Part shown: piece after piece, positions 30,462 to 38,905 of the stretch
How positions within the stretch are numbered: the stretch's first letter is position 1
Layout: the number at the start of each line of letters is the position of its first letter
Source: Lachnospiraceae bacterium
GTDB lineage: Bacteria; Bacillota; Clostridia; Lachnospirales; Lachnospiraceae
DNA length: 64,000 nucleotides
Assembly (NCBI GenBank): GCA_030526405.1
Contig: JAUNCZ010000011.1
Span: forward strand, 1-64,000
Direction of reading: 5' to 3'
Program-made: the position numbers and the translations under genes
The notes under the pieces: generated by a model
Databases searched by the model: none
The model's input: the letters and a program-made list of their open reading frames with translations, nothing else
What the model was told of the DNA's origin: nothing

Positions 30462-31949
30462 TTACAGGATGCCTGCAGCAGCAGTCTGCAGGAAATTGAT
30501 CAGTGCAGTCGGGAACATTCCAAAGCCCACTGCAGCGATGGTAAACAGGATCATAGGAACCAGCATCAGAAGATTTGGCTCCTTCTTTACAAGCCCCTGG
30601 TAGTCGTAGTCGTTACCTGGGAAAAAGCCCTTGATGGTGATGGAAAGCAGGTAGCCTGCAGTCAGCATAGCAGACAGCAGCAGCACCACCGGACCAAACC
30701 AGGACAGGATTCCCATTCCGGATTCCAGAGAACCGGTTGCCAGATACCATTTGCTGATAAAACCGCTTGTAGGCGGAATACCGATCAGAGCTACAGATAC
30801 CAGGGTAAAGCACCACATGGTGATGGGCATCTCTTTGCCGATTCCGCGAAGCTGCTCCACTCTTGTGCGTCCTGTCTTATAGATAATGGCACCGGCCACA
30901 AGGAACAGAGTGTTCTTAACCGCGCTGTGGAAGATCACATGGGCAAGGGCACCTGTGAGCGCCTGTACGTTCAGAACAGAAAGACCGAACATAATATAGG
31001 ACACCTGGCTGACAGTGGAATAGGCCATTCTCTTTTTCAGCACCTTTTCTCTGTAAGCCATCATGGATCCCATGAATACAGTGATCAGAGACAGGATCAT
31101 CCATGCGTACTGTACATAGGTTCCGCGGATATAGTCAGGTCCCACTGTGTAATACACGATACGGATCACAGAGAGCACACCAAACTTGGTGATGACACCG
31201 GAAAGCACCGCACTGGCAGGAGCCGGAGCAACGGGATGAGCTGTTGGAAGCCATCCGTGCAGCGGGAACATACCTGCCTTCGCGCCAAAGCCGATGATCA
31301 TCAGCAGAGCCGCCAGCAGTGTCATGGCAGGAGTTCCGGAATATTTCTCTCCCATCTCAGTAATCACACCGCCGGCTCTGAAGAAGGACCCCACTGTGTG
31401 ATTGTAGAAATAAAAGATTCCGAACAGTGCACAGAAGGCACCTGCCACAGAATAGAACATATATTTCAGACCTGCCATGATGGCCTCATGCTTCATGCTG
31501 TGGAGCACCATAGGCAGAGTGGTAAGAGTCATCATCTCAAAGAACAGATACAGAGTGATCAGATTTCCGGCATGGGCCAGACAGATCAGAACACCCATGG
31601 CGATCAGATAGAAACCGAAATAACGGTCCTCATTCTCCTCATGCTTCATATACTCAAAGGCATAGATGCCACCAAGAGTCCAGGCAACAACGGTAACGAT
31701 GCCGAAGATTCTTGTCATATTGTCCACAACAAAGGCAATATGAAGAGTGGTTGTCATATCCCATACAAAGAACTGCTGGTCTCCCATCAGCTCCAGACGG
31801 AGCACCAGAGCTGCCGAACAAACAAGAACCAGCCCCACAAGAAGGCATTTCACAGTTCTGTTTTTCATTCTTCCGCTGCAGAAAAGCAGGAGAAGACCGG
31901 CAACCACAGGCAGAGCCGCAGCTATGGCTAATACTATTGCTGGATTCAT
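30462..31949 (-). CDS. MrpD/NuoN-like antiporter subunit (second of four)
   Basis: A 495-residue antiporter-like subunit. Key features are LYLFFEMMTLTTLPMVLHSMKHEA with the conserved Glu, GFGAKAGMFPLHGWLPTAHPVAPAPASAVLSGVITKFGV and LKKRMAYSTVSQVSYIMFGLS. It carries a Lys-His pair in the channel (AKAGMFPLH), as does the fourth paralogue, whereas the third has Gln in place of that His. It is co-transcribed with the genes on either side (gaps of 15 and 13 bases). Confidence 0.88.
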   Translation of the reverse strand: MNPAIVLAIAAALPVVAGLLLLFCSGRMKNRTVKCLLVGLVLVCSAALVLRLELMGDQQFFVWDMTTTLHIAFVVDNMTRIFGIVTVVAWTLGGIYAFEYMKHEENEDRYFGFYLIAMGVLICLAHAGNLITLYLFFEMMTLTTLPMVLHSMKHEAIMAGLKYMFYSVAGAFCALFGIFYFYNHTVGSFFRAGGVITEMGEKYSGTPAMTLLAALLMIIGFGAKAGMFPLHGWLPTAHPVAPAPASAVLSGVITKFGVLSVIRIVYYTVGPDYIRGTYVQYAWMILSLITVFMGSMMAYREKVLKKRMAYSTVSQVSYIMFGLSVLNVQALTGALAHVIFHSAVKNTLFLVAGAIIYKTGRTRVEQLRGIGKEMPITMWCFTLVSVALIGIPPTSGFISKWYLATGSLESGMGILSWFGPVVLLLSAMLTAGYLLSITIKGFFPGNDYDYQGLVKKEPNLLMLVPMILFTIAAVGFGMFPTALINFLQTAAAGIL

Positions 31950-31964
31950 TTATCTTCTCCTTTC

Positions 31965-33470
31965 TTAACCGAACATGCCCAGACCTATCTGGATCAGGTC
32001 AGTGATCGGCTGTGAAAATAATCCAAGTCCGAAATTGATCAGGATCAGGACAAACAGGGCAACCTTCGCACTGAAAGGTGAGCTGTTCTTCTCATCCTTC
32101 ACCTCTTCCGGAATATTCACAGGTGTGTAGATACGAATAACCGTATGCAGGAAATATACCGCATTCAGAATGGTACTGATGGCCAGTACCACCAGTGTAC
32201 TGATGGCTCTTCCCGCATCAGCATCCAGAGATGCACTGGCAAACAGGATTTTTGAAATAAAGCCTGCCAGCATAGGAATACCCACCATAGAAAGGCTTCC
32301 GATGAGGAATGCAATTCCGTAAAACGGTGTACGGAAGGCTGCACCCTGCAGATAATGAAATCTTCTCTGGTTTCTGGAGGCATCGGTGAGACCCTTTGCA
32401 GACAGGAACAGCAGTGATTTTGTAGATGCATGGGTCAGAATATGGAACACTGCAGCAACCATTCCCAGATCCGTTCCAAGACCGATTCCCATATATACAT
32501 ATCCGATCTGTGCGATGGATGAAAATGCGATCATACGATAGATTCCTGTGGCACGGATGGCACCAACAGAACCCATGATCATTCCCACAAGCCCCAGAAC
32601 AAACAGGATGTTCAGAATACGGCTGTCGCTGATTCCCTTCATGTCAACTACTCTGTAGAAGAATTTGATCAGGAACACAATGTAGCTCTTGGAAACAAGG
32701 CTGGACAGGATGGAACTGCTGGAGATAGTAGAATATCCGTAGGCATCCGGCATCCAGGAGTGGAAAGGATACAGACCACTTTTGATGGCAAGACCAACAG
32801 TGATCACACTGATGGTGATCAGGCAGGGAACATTTAATGCTCCTCCGTTCATCTCACGGATGGCAACCAGAGCCTGATGGGCCGGCTGCATCAGAAGCTG
32901 ACCTGTGATGCCGTACAGCATGGCCAGACCCAGCAGCAGAAGACCGGAACCGATGGAACTCATGATCATGTAGCGGATTGCCGCAATAAGGGATCTTCCT
33001 CTCTCTCTGATCATGATCATTCCGCAGGCTGCGATGGTATTGATCTCCACAAATACGTATCCTGTGAAAAGGTCATTGGTGTAAATGATCGCCAGCAGGG
33101 AACTGAGCAGAAGGTCCACAAGAATAAAATACAGGTTGATCTTCTCCTCCTTTACATCCTTGAACACGTGATCCATACCGCCCACCAGTGACAGCAGCAT
33201 GATCAGTGAGAAGAAGGATGCCAGCAGTGTCTCCAGCACACCCACACGGATCTCGTTACCCCAGGGGGCCGGAAATTTACCCATTGTATAGATAAATGGC
33301 TCTCCATTAGAAAGTACATAGCCAAGGGATGCCAGCGATGCCAGAAATACCAGTGACACAACTGCCATGGTGACACGTTTGGCATGTTTTCCCTTCATCG
33401 GTGTGGAAATAATTCCTGCCACCATACAGAGAACAATGGAAAAGCCAGGGAAATTATGTACAAAACTCAT
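31965..33470 (-). CDS. mrpD: MrpD/MbhH-type antiporter subunit (first of four)
   Basis: A 501-residue subunit in the position of MrpD (MbhH in archaeal membrane-bound hydrogenase), directly after the MrpC gene and overlapping its stop by one base (TAATG). It has the family stretches GYVFVEINTIAACGMIMIRE (conserved Glu), AIKSGLYPFHSWMPDAYGYSTISSSSILSSLVSKSYIVFL and IYRMIAFSSIAQIGYVYMGIG. It is the most likely ion-translocating partner of the small subunits encoded just upstream. Confidence 0.9.
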   Translation of the reverse strand: MSFVHNFPGFSIVLCMVAGIISTPMKGKHAKRVTMAVVSLVFLASLASLGYVLSNGEPFIYTMGKFPAPWGNEIRVGVLETLLASFFSLIMLLSLVGGMDHVFKDVKEEKINLYFILVDLLLSSLLAIIYTNDLFTGYVFVEINTIAACGMIMIRERGRSLIAAIRYMIMSSIGSGLLLLGLAMLYGITGQLLMQPAHQALVAIREMNGGALNVPCLITISVITVGLAIKSGLYPFHSWMPDAYGYSTISSSSILSSLVSKSYIVFLIKFFYRVVDMKGISDSRILNILFVLGLVGMIMGSVGAIRATGIYRMIAFSSIAQIGYVYMGIGLGTDLGMVAAVFHILTHASTKSLLFLSAKGLTDASRNQRRFHYLQGAAFRTPFYGIAFLIGSLSMVGIPMLAGFISKILFASASLDADAGRAISTLVVLAISTILNAVYFLHTVIRIYTPVNIPEEVKDEKNSSPFSAKVALFVLILINFGLGLFSQPITDLIQIGLGMFG

Positions 33471-33850
33471 TATTTCAGCTCCTCCCTCTGCATTCTCATT
33501 AAGATCTCATCCAGATCCAGAGAATGATATTTCTGATACAGACGAATGGTCAGGGCCAGCATCAGTGCAGTTGTACTTACAGATACAACGATACCGGTCA
33601 GCACCAGACCGCTGGGGATCGGGTTGATATAATGATCCATGTCCGTAATGCCGTTCACCACAATGGGAGCCACACGGCCGTCAATGTAACCCATGGCAGC
33701 CAGGAACAGATAAACGGCGGTATCCATGATATTCAGTCCGATGATCTTTTTGATCAGGTTTTTATGAAGAAGCAAAGTTGTGAATCCGATACCAAACAGG
33801 ATCATGGCACAGGCCTCTTCAAGATTGGCGAAAAGATATGGTCCAATCAT
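33470..33850 (-). CDS. mrpC: MrpC/MbhG (NuoK-like) subunit
   Basis: A 126-residue subunit with three transmembrane helices, homologous to NuoK. The segments are CAMILFGIGFTTLLLHKNLIKKIIGLNIMDTAVYLFLA, then PSGLVLTGIVVSVSTTALMLALTIRLY. The start is placed at 33850, with GGAGG eight bases before it and one base after the preceding stop; the longer open frame to 33910 lies inside the upstream gene and is rich in Cys and His. It builds the membrane ion path next to MrpD. Confidence 0.9.
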   Translation of the reverse strand: MIGPYLFANLEEACAMILFGIGFTTLLLHKNLIKKIIGLNIMDTAVYLFLAAMGYIDGRVAPIVVNGITDMDHYINPIPSGLVLTGIVVSVSTTALMLALTIRLYQKYHSLDLDEILMRMQREELK

Positions 33851-33851
33851 C

Positions 33852-34808
33852 TTACATACCTCCTCTTCTGAACATCGCAAAGAATGCGTACATTGTACAT
33901 GCAACCTCAAGTCCTACGAAAATATTGATGGGCAGGATCATGCCGCTGCTTAAGATATGTCCCGGTGTTCCCAGAGGAATGATATTCTTCAGGGCATTGG
34001 CACCTGTATAGAAGTAATAGGACATGGTCACACTGTACAGACACAGGGCACCAACCTTTGCCACCTCATAGGTCTTCTCGCTGAAGAATCTCTGAGTTTT
34101 GTGGAATCCAAAGGTTGTAACATACAGGATCAGTCCCGCGCCGATGGTAGCTCCGCCTGAGAAACCGCCTCCCGGTGAAAGATGTCCGTTCAGAACGATG
34201 TAGATACCGAACAGGAAGATACAGGGCACAAGGATATTGGTGACGATCTGCAGAATGGAATCCGGCTTCGGCTCATACTGCCAGTCTGTCTCCTTCTCCT
34301 CCTCGATCTCCTTCTCGGATTTCTTCAGAAGTACAAGCACGCAGGTAGCTGCAATAAAAAGAACACAGGTCTCACCGAAGGTATCAAACCCTCTGTAGCC
34401 CAGAATCATGTTGGATACCAGGTTCACAGATCCAACCTCATCCATACCCTGTTCCACATAGCGCTGAACCACCTCATTTTCTGTTGGGTTCTCCGCAGAA
34501 CCGAATTTTGGAAGGTAGGATACATTCAGCAGCAGAAGAGCGATCAGCAGCAGACAAAGTGCCACAGAGCTCAGCTTGTAGAACAGATTGTAGGTTTTCA
34601 TCTGTTTGTTTCTGCTGGCATCATTCAGGATCGCTTCCACCTCTTCCTTGTTCAGCATATCCGGGTCCAGCATGTTTTTTCCCTTGATATCAGCCTCACG
34701 AAGTGGTTTTGATTCTAATTTTCCCGCAAAGGGATCCATCTCTCCGTCCATCCAGCGTTTCAGTTTGCTGAAAAACTGGTCTTCCGGTTTCCCGTTTCTC
34801 TTACTCAT
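33852..34808 (-). CDS. mrpB: Fused MbhE/MrpB subunit with long N-terminal extension
   Basis: A 318-residue protein in three parts. Residues 1-72 are hydrophilic (basic then acidic) and have no counterpart I know. Residues about 75-165 correspond to MbhE, the end of MrpA, with the signature GYRGFDTFGE. Residues about 185-318 are MrpB/MbhF: LVPCIFLFGIYIVLNGHLSPGGGFSGG, a strongly conserved motif, followed by three more helices. In most systems these are separate, or the first is part of MrpA. It overlaps the preceding gene by eight bases. Confidence 0.85.
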   Translation of the reverse strand: MSKRNGKPEDQFFSKLKRWMDGEMDPFAGKLESKPLREADIKGKNMLDPDMLNKEEVEAILNDASRNKQMKTYNLFYKLSSVALCLLLIALLLLNVSYLPKFGSAENPTENEVVQRYVEQGMDEVGSVNLVSNMILGYRGFDTFGETCVLFIAATCVLVLLKKSEKEIEEEKETDWQYEPKPDSILQIVTNILVPCIFLFGIYIVLNGHLSPGGGFSGGATIGAGLILYVTTFGFHKTQRFFSEKTYEVAKVGALCLYSVTMSYYFYTGANALKNIIPLGTPGHILSSGMILPINIFVGLEVACTMYAFFAMFRRGGM

Positions 34809-35055
34809 CTTTGTCCTCCTCTGAAAGACGCTTGATCTTTCTCAATGTTACAAAAAAGAGAATACTGCTGATTCCTGCTCCTACAGCTGCCTCGGTGATG
34901 GCCAGATCCGGTGACTCCAGAAGAAACCAGATGATAGACATAATCAGACTGTAGGCCATGAATACAATTACGGAAATCAGCTGATTTTTAAACTGACTTG
35001 CCGCAAGGGCACAAATGATCAGGAAAAATAACAGTGTAATTTTAAATATTTCCAT
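34801..35055 (-). CDS. MbhD-like subunit (DUF4040, MrpA C-terminal part)
   Basis: An 84-residue three-helix subunit equal to MbhD, which in true Mrp systems is part of the MrpA C-terminal region. It contains SLIMSIIWFLLESPDLAITEAAVGAGISSILFF, with the conserved acidic residues of the family, and ends in a charged tail. The ATG at 35055 begins the hydrophobic region and overlaps the end of mrpG by 14 bases. A stand-alone MbhD is typical of Mbh/Mbx-type complexes, not of canonical seven-gene Mrp. Confidence 0.85.
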   Translation of the reverse strand: MEIFKITLLFFLIICALAASQFKNQLISVIVFMAYSLIMSIIWFLLESPDLAITEAAVGAGISSILFFVTLRKIKRLSEEDKDE

Positions 35056-35371
35056 CTTCCGGCACCTCGCATTCTTTCTCAAGATCCTCGTTGACAGTAA
35101 CTTCCATATTTGCGATCAGGTGGGAGGAAACAGGTCCTGCCAGCCAGAAAAACATAATGATCAGCATCAGCTTCAGAGTACCAAAGGTAAATCCACTGAG
35201 GATCATCAGTCCGATCAGAATAAACAGGATTCCCAGGGAATCTCCCATGGCAGCCGAATGCATTCTGTTCAGCACATACTTAAACCGGAATACTCCCAGT
35301 ACAGACACACATAAAGTAAGGAGTCCGATCACAATAAACGGTACGCTGATAATCAATCTAACCCATTCCAT
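35042..35371 (-). CDS. mrpG: MrpG/MbhC subunit
   Basis: A 109-residue membrane subunit with three helices. It shows the family pattern IGLLTLCVSVLGVFRFKYVLNRMHSAAMGDSLGILFILIGLMI, including the conserved RMHAA-like loop. Its start overlaps the mrpF stop by one base. In the Mrp complex it belongs to the small-subunit group needed for assembly. Confidence 0.92.
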   Translation of the reverse strand: MEWVRLIISVPFIVIGLLTLCVSVLGVFRFKYVLNRMHSAAMGDSLGILFILIGLMILSGFTFGTLKLMLIIMFFWLAGPVSSHLIANMEVTVNEDLEKECEVPEDGNI

Positions 35372-35751
35372 CAGTTCTCTTCCTCCTCTTTCTTTTTATT
35401 CAGATCAGCATTGATCTGCTCGATTTCATCCGGCACATCCTCCTCCTGGCGGTCCAGATTTCCTTTCAGCTTCTTCTCATGGTATGCACCCTGATATACC
35501 TTTGTAAGTACAACAACTGCAAGGAAGCTGATCATGGCATAGATCAGGCAGACGTCATACAGATAGGTTTCATGCATATAGAGTGCCAGAATAGCGATTT
35601 CAACAATGGTCATGGTACCGATCATGTTAACTGCAATAACACGATCTGTGATACGAGGTCCCATAATCGCTCTGATCAGGCAGATCATCAGAAGAATTCC
35701 GATCACCACCATACAGAATAATAAAAATCCCTGATAGACAGACTCGTACAT
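35371..35751 (-). CDS. mrpF: MrpF/MbhB subunit
   Basis: A 126-residue small subunit with three helices. The conserved block is LIRAIMGPRITDRVIAVNMIGTMTIVEIAILALY. After about residue 90 the protein continues with a highly charged cytosolic tail (rich in Lys, Asp and Glu), longer than in typical MrpF. The start overlaps the mrpE stop by one base, so the two are translationally coupled. Confidence 0.92.
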   Translation of the reverse strand: MYESVYQGFLLFCMVVIGILLMICLIRAIMGPRITDRVIAVNMIGTMTIVEIAILALYMHETYLYDVCLIYAMISFLAVVVLTKVYQGAYHEKKLKGNLDRQEEDVPDEIEQINADLNKKKEEEEN

Positions 35752-36215
35752 TATTTCATCGCCTCCATTTTCTCTAACAGTTTTACAAAAATAGATGCAT
35801 CCATTCCCTCGGCAAAATCCTTATCCAGGCAATGTACATAGTACTCACTGCCCTCTAAGCGTACAGTGATGGTACCCGGTGTAAGGGTGATGGAGTTTGC
35901 CAGGATTACCCGTGCCAGCTCAGATTTCAACTCTGAATGAAAATGCACGATCACCGGCTCCACCTGCAGCTGAGGTGACATAATGAACTTAAGCACCTGG
36001 CCATTGGCCTTCAGGATTTCGATGATCAGTATGATCCCATACTGAACAATAAGCGGAATACGCTTCATAAGACGCAGATCCATCTGCAGCGAAAAGCCCA
36101 GCATCTTACAGCAGAACGCATAGACTGCACCGCAGATCACAAGACCGAACAGCAGAATTTCAAGAGTGAACTTCCCGTTCAGCACGATCCACAGAAGTAA
36201 TAATCCTAAATACAT
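35751..36215 (-). CDS. mrpE: MrpE/MbhA subunit, first gene of the antiporter operon
   Basis: A 154-residue subunit. Two N-terminal helices (GLLLLWIVLNGKFTLEILLFGLVICGAVYAF) and one near LIVQYGIILIIEILKANGQV are followed by a cytosolic domain with SELARVILANSITLTPGTITVRLEGSEYYVHCLD, the MrpE signature. It heads ten tightly packed genes (36215 down to 26789). The order E-F-G-D-E/B-C-D copies the mbhA-H order of archaeal membrane hydrogenase, and three additional antiporter subunits stand where the hydrogenase genes would be. AGGGAGGA precedes the ATG. A TATAAT sits about 60 bases upstream, with no good -35. Confidence 0.9.
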   Translation of the reverse strand: MYLGLLLLWIVLNGKFTLEILLFGLVICGAVYAFCCKMLGFSLQMDLRLMKRIPLIVQYGIILIIEILKANGQVLKFIMSPQLQVEPVIVHFHSELKSELARVILANSITLTPGTITVRLEGSEYYVHCLDKDFAEGMDASIFVKLLEKMEAMK

Positions 36216-36303
36216 GTGATTCCTCCCTATAAATTTTTTATAATCTACCTAAAAGATTGATAAAATTATACTCTAGAAAAATTAATTTTATAATGGCAAA
36301 AAT

Positions 36304-36334
36304 ACCCAAAAACGTCACCAACTTGGGTTTTTTT
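36304..36334 (+). terminator. Terminator-like hairpin between mrpE and ttcA
   Basis: ACCCAA (36304-36309) pairs with TTGGGT (36323-36328), followed by TTTTTT. No plus-strand gene precedes it. It may be a leader attenuator of the ttcA-like gene. Just after it, two imperfect direct repeats (GAAACAATATG ... CTTTTTAT, 36336-36380) occur. Confidence 0.4.
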
Positions 36335-36441
36335 AGAAACAATATGTTGCTTTTTATGAACAATATGCTACGCTTTTTATTCAGGAACAACATTTTCCAT
36401 AAATGAAACACATTTTACCTGTATCGAAAAGGAGCTTTTCC

Positions 36442-37155
36442 ATGGATAAACGAAGACTTTTAAGCCTTACACGACAGGCCATTGAAACCTATAAGATGAT
36501 CGAAGAGGGAGACCGGATCGCCGTGGGTCTTTCCGGCGGAAAGGATTCCCTTACCCTGCTGATTGCTCTGGCGGAGCTGCAGAAATTTTACCCGAAACAC
36601 TTTCAGCTCATGGGCATCACCTGCGATGTGGGCTTTCCCGGAATGGATTTTTCCCCGGTGGCGGAGCTGTGCCGCAGTCTGAATATCCCCTATGACATTG
36701 TACACACCCAGATTGCAGAAATTGTATTTAACCGCCACAAGGACCAGCGCCCCTGTTCCCTCTGTGCAAAGCTGCGAAAGGGAGCCCTGTACACCCGGCT
36801 CCAGGAGCTGGGCTTTAACAAGATCGCCTATGCTCACAACAAGGATGATTTTCTGGAAACAGCACTGATGTCCCTGATCTATGAGGGCCGCTTCTATGCA
36901 TTTCCCCCTGTTACTCCTCTGGCCCGCTCCGGCATCACCGTGATCCGTCCCATGATGTTCGTACCGGAAAAATCCGTGGCCACCTTTGTGCAGAAACAGC
37001 AGCTGTCGGTGGTAAAAAACGCCTGCCCGGTGGACGGTGCCACGACCCGTGCCTACGCCAAGAGGCTGCTGGAGCAGATCAACCGGGAAAATCCCGGTGC
37101 CAAGGACCGGATCCTCACCGCCATCCAGAACGCAAAACTGGAGGACTGGATCTGA
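36442..37155 (+). CDS. TtcA-family tRNA thiolation protein
   Basis: PP-loop ATP pyrophosphatase of the TtcA/TtuA class, which adds sulfur to tRNA bases such as cytidine 32. The 237-residue protein has the P-loop SGGKDS near residue 32, the CSLC pair in the RPCSLCAKLRKGAL stretch and a later cysteine in VKNACPVDG. TtcA uses such cysteines to hold an Fe-S cluster. The HNKDDFLETALMSLIYEGR block is a family hallmark. The ATG at 36442 follows AAAAGGAG by seven bases; an upstream ATG at 36403 is open but lacks a ribosome site. It is a single-gene unit. Confidence 0.88.
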   Translation: MDKRRLLSLTRQAIETYKMIEEGDRIAVGLSGGKDSLTLLIALAELQKFYPKHFQLMGITCDVGFPGMDFSPVAELCRSLNIPYDIVHTQIAEIVFNRHKDQRPCSLCAKLRKGALYTRLQELGFNKIAYAHNKDDFLETALMSLIYEGRFYAFPPVTPLARSGITVIRPMMFVPEKSVATFVQKQQLSVVKNACPVDGATTRAYAKRLLEQINRENPGAKDRILTAIQNAKLEDWI

Positions 37156-37171
37156 CAACTATGAGACAAAA

Positions 37172-37220
37172 ACACTGCCCCACCACTGATATTCTTCAGT
37201 GCCGGGGCAGTGTCTTATTT
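37172..37220 (+). terminator. Intrinsic terminator of the ttcA-like gene
   Basis: The 10-bp stem ACACTGCCCC (37172-37181) with GGGGCAGTGT (37204-37213) has an inner CACTGA/TTCAGTG stem and a T-rich tail that runs into repeat copy C. Confidence 0.85.
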
Positions 37221-37312
37221 ACGCGAGCAACGAGCCAAAGTCTGTGCTTGCACGAGACCTTGGCGACTGCCGCGATAACTTGAGAAACTCGCAAAGCGTG
37301 TTTCTCATAGTT
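37216..37312 (+). repeat. 97-bp dispersed repeat, copy C
   Basis: Base for base the same as 1934-2030 although 35 kb away, and again joined to the tail of a terminator. The two preceding terminators do not resemble each other, so the repeated unit starts at the T-run. Confidence 0.9.
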
Positions 37313-37332
37313 TTATCCATTTTTTTCAGTAA

Positions 37333-37374
37333 AGCGGACATTGGCAATCCACTTCGCTACTTGCTCATGAACCA
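37333..37374 (+). repeat. 42-bp dispersed repeat, copy 1
   Basis: About 42 bases starting AGCGGACATT and ending ACCA are shared, with a few changes, with 47518-47560 in the pstB/pstA gap. It lies 20 bases after the 97-bp repeat. No coding sense or strong fold is apparent. Confidence 0.6.
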
Positions 37375-37415
37375 ATCCGGAAGAGAAGTTCCTGTCCCTG
37401 CCGGTGAGCCATTGA

Positions 37416-38537
37416 TCAGATGGTGATCAGCTCATACTCACGGGTTCCGATGCCCAACTTCTCTGCATGCTCCAGAGTCTCTTTATAGCGGACATTTGGA
37501 TTGGAATCCATGAAGTGATCGTGGTGATGCTCCCATCCCTCTGAGGACAGATTGTCTCCCAGCTGTGAATTGCGGATCGGTGCCGCCTTCAGACAGGCAT
37601 CCACGCAGGCCTGATCCAGAGCAACCGGATCAAAGGAAGCAAACATACCGATATTTGGAAGGATCGGTGCATCATTCTCTGCATGGCAGTCGCAGTTTGG
37701 TGAGATATCCATTACCAGGCTCACATGGAAGTTTGGTCTTCCGTCAATAACAGCCTTGGAATACTCAGCAATCTTGCAGCCCAGGATCTCATTGGCATGG
37801 CTGTTGAAGTTTGCGATGGCATCAAAGGCACAGGCACCGATGCAGCGTCCGCAGCCCTTGCACAGATCCTGATCGATCACAGCTTTTCCATCCTCGTAAC
37901 GGATCGCATCAGATCCACACTCTCTCATGCAGCGTTTGCAGCCTTTGCAGCGTTTTGTCTTAACCACTGGTTTTCCGCTGTTGTGCTGGTGCATCTTTCC
38001 TGCACGGCTTCCGCAGCCCATTCCGATGTTTTTCAGCGCACCGCCAAAGCCGGTGGCCTCATGTCCCTTAAAATGATTCAGAGAGATAAATACATCTGCA
38101 TCCATAATGGCACGGCCGATGTATGCCTCCTGACAGTACTCACCGCCCTCAACAGGCACCACCACATCGTCTGTTCCACGCAGTCCGTCACCAATGATGA
38201 TGTGACAGCCTGTGGACAGCTCATTGAATCCATTCTCCTGGGCACAGCTGATATGCTCCAGTGCATGCTTTCTGGATCCCGGATACAGAGTATTACAGTC
38301 TGTCAGGAATGGCATTCCGCCTGCTTCCTTAACAAGATCAGCCACAGCCTTTGCATAGTTTGGACGAAGGAAAGCTACGTTTCCCAGCTCACCAAAGTGC
38401 ATCTTGATGGCAACAAACTTATGGTCCATATCAATATCCTGAATGCCTGCCGCACGACACAGCTTTTTCAGTTTGGTGGGCAGACCCACATTCATCACAG
38501 TTCGAAAATCAGTAAAATATACTTTTGATTTTTCCAT
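37416..38537 (-). CDS. DUF362 domain ferredoxin-type protein
   Basis: A 373-residue cytosolic iron-sulfur protein. A DUF362 domain surrounds an inserted two-cluster ferredoxin unit: C197, C200, C203, C207 and C226, C229, C232, C236, each CxxCxxCxxxC, for two [4Fe-4S] clusters. The DUF362 part has FLRPNYAKAVADLVKEAGGMPFLTDCNTLYPGSRK, LNHFKGHEATGFGGALKNIGMGCGSRAGK and a C-terminal FDPVALDQACVD. Members are thought to be electron-transfer or redox proteins; the partner is unknown. It is a single gene divergent from the hydroxyacyl-CoA dehydrogenase. Confidence 0.85.
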   Translation of the reverse strand: MEKSKVYFTDFRTVMNVGLPTKLKKLCRAAGIQDIDMDHKFVAIKMHFGELGNVAFLRPNYAKAVADLVKEAGGMPFLTDCNTLYPGSRKHALEHISCAQENGFNELSTGCHIIIGDGLRGTDDVVVPVEGGEYCQEAYIGRAIMDADVFISLNHFKGHEATGFGGALKNIGMGCGSRAGKMHQHNSGKPVVKTKRCKGCKRCMRECGSDAIRYEDGKAVIDQDLCKGCGRCIGACAFDAIANFNSHANEILGCKIAEYSKAVIDGRPNFHVSLVMDISPNCDCHAENDAPILPNIGMFASFDPVALDQACVDACLKAAPIRNSQLGDNLSSEGWEHHHDHFMDSNPNVRYKETLEHAEKLGIGTREYELITI

Positions 38538-38905
38538 ACTTCATTCTCCTTATCTGTGTACTTTTCTTTAAAGAAACTAACACTCTGTCTGTATTCTATC
38601 ACCGGAAGAAAAGCTTTGCAATTTACCATTTTCGACACAGGTACGCGCATCAACGACACACTCCCACCCGTCATTTTGCACAATGCCATCACATGATATT
38701 GATATATTATTGACAAATCTGTTTTTTATATTGCTTTCGCTAAAGCAAAGTGATATCGTTAAAAACATCACAGATACGTTTTATTTTTAACAATCATGTT
38801 AACACATTAACTATTAGACAGTACAGAAAACAAAAAGGGACACATCGGCACTCTCCACCTGGAGTTCTGCCCTCTGCCCCGTAACAGGAAAGAGGTTGAA
38901 AAAGT
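38538..38905. other. 368-bp divergent intergenic region
   Basis: AT-rich gap between the DUF362 and dehydrogenase genes. It holds a perfect 7-bp hairpin with a four-base loop (TTGCTTT-CGCT-AAAGCAA, 38731-38748) and an isolated TTGACA (38710-38715) without a matching -10 at the right distance. I find no complete promoter or known riboswitch. Confidence 0.4.

Noticed and set aside
37486-37510. A further copy of the AGCGGACATT repeat inside the DUF362 gene.
   Set aside because: Only about ten bases match and they are ordinary codons of the protein; the rest of the repeat is missing.
37416-38537. The DUF362 protein as part of the CooC or Mbh-like redox machinery.
   Set aside because: It is a single-gene unit more than 20 kb from the CooC operon and on its own transcript near mrp. 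No shared signal links them.
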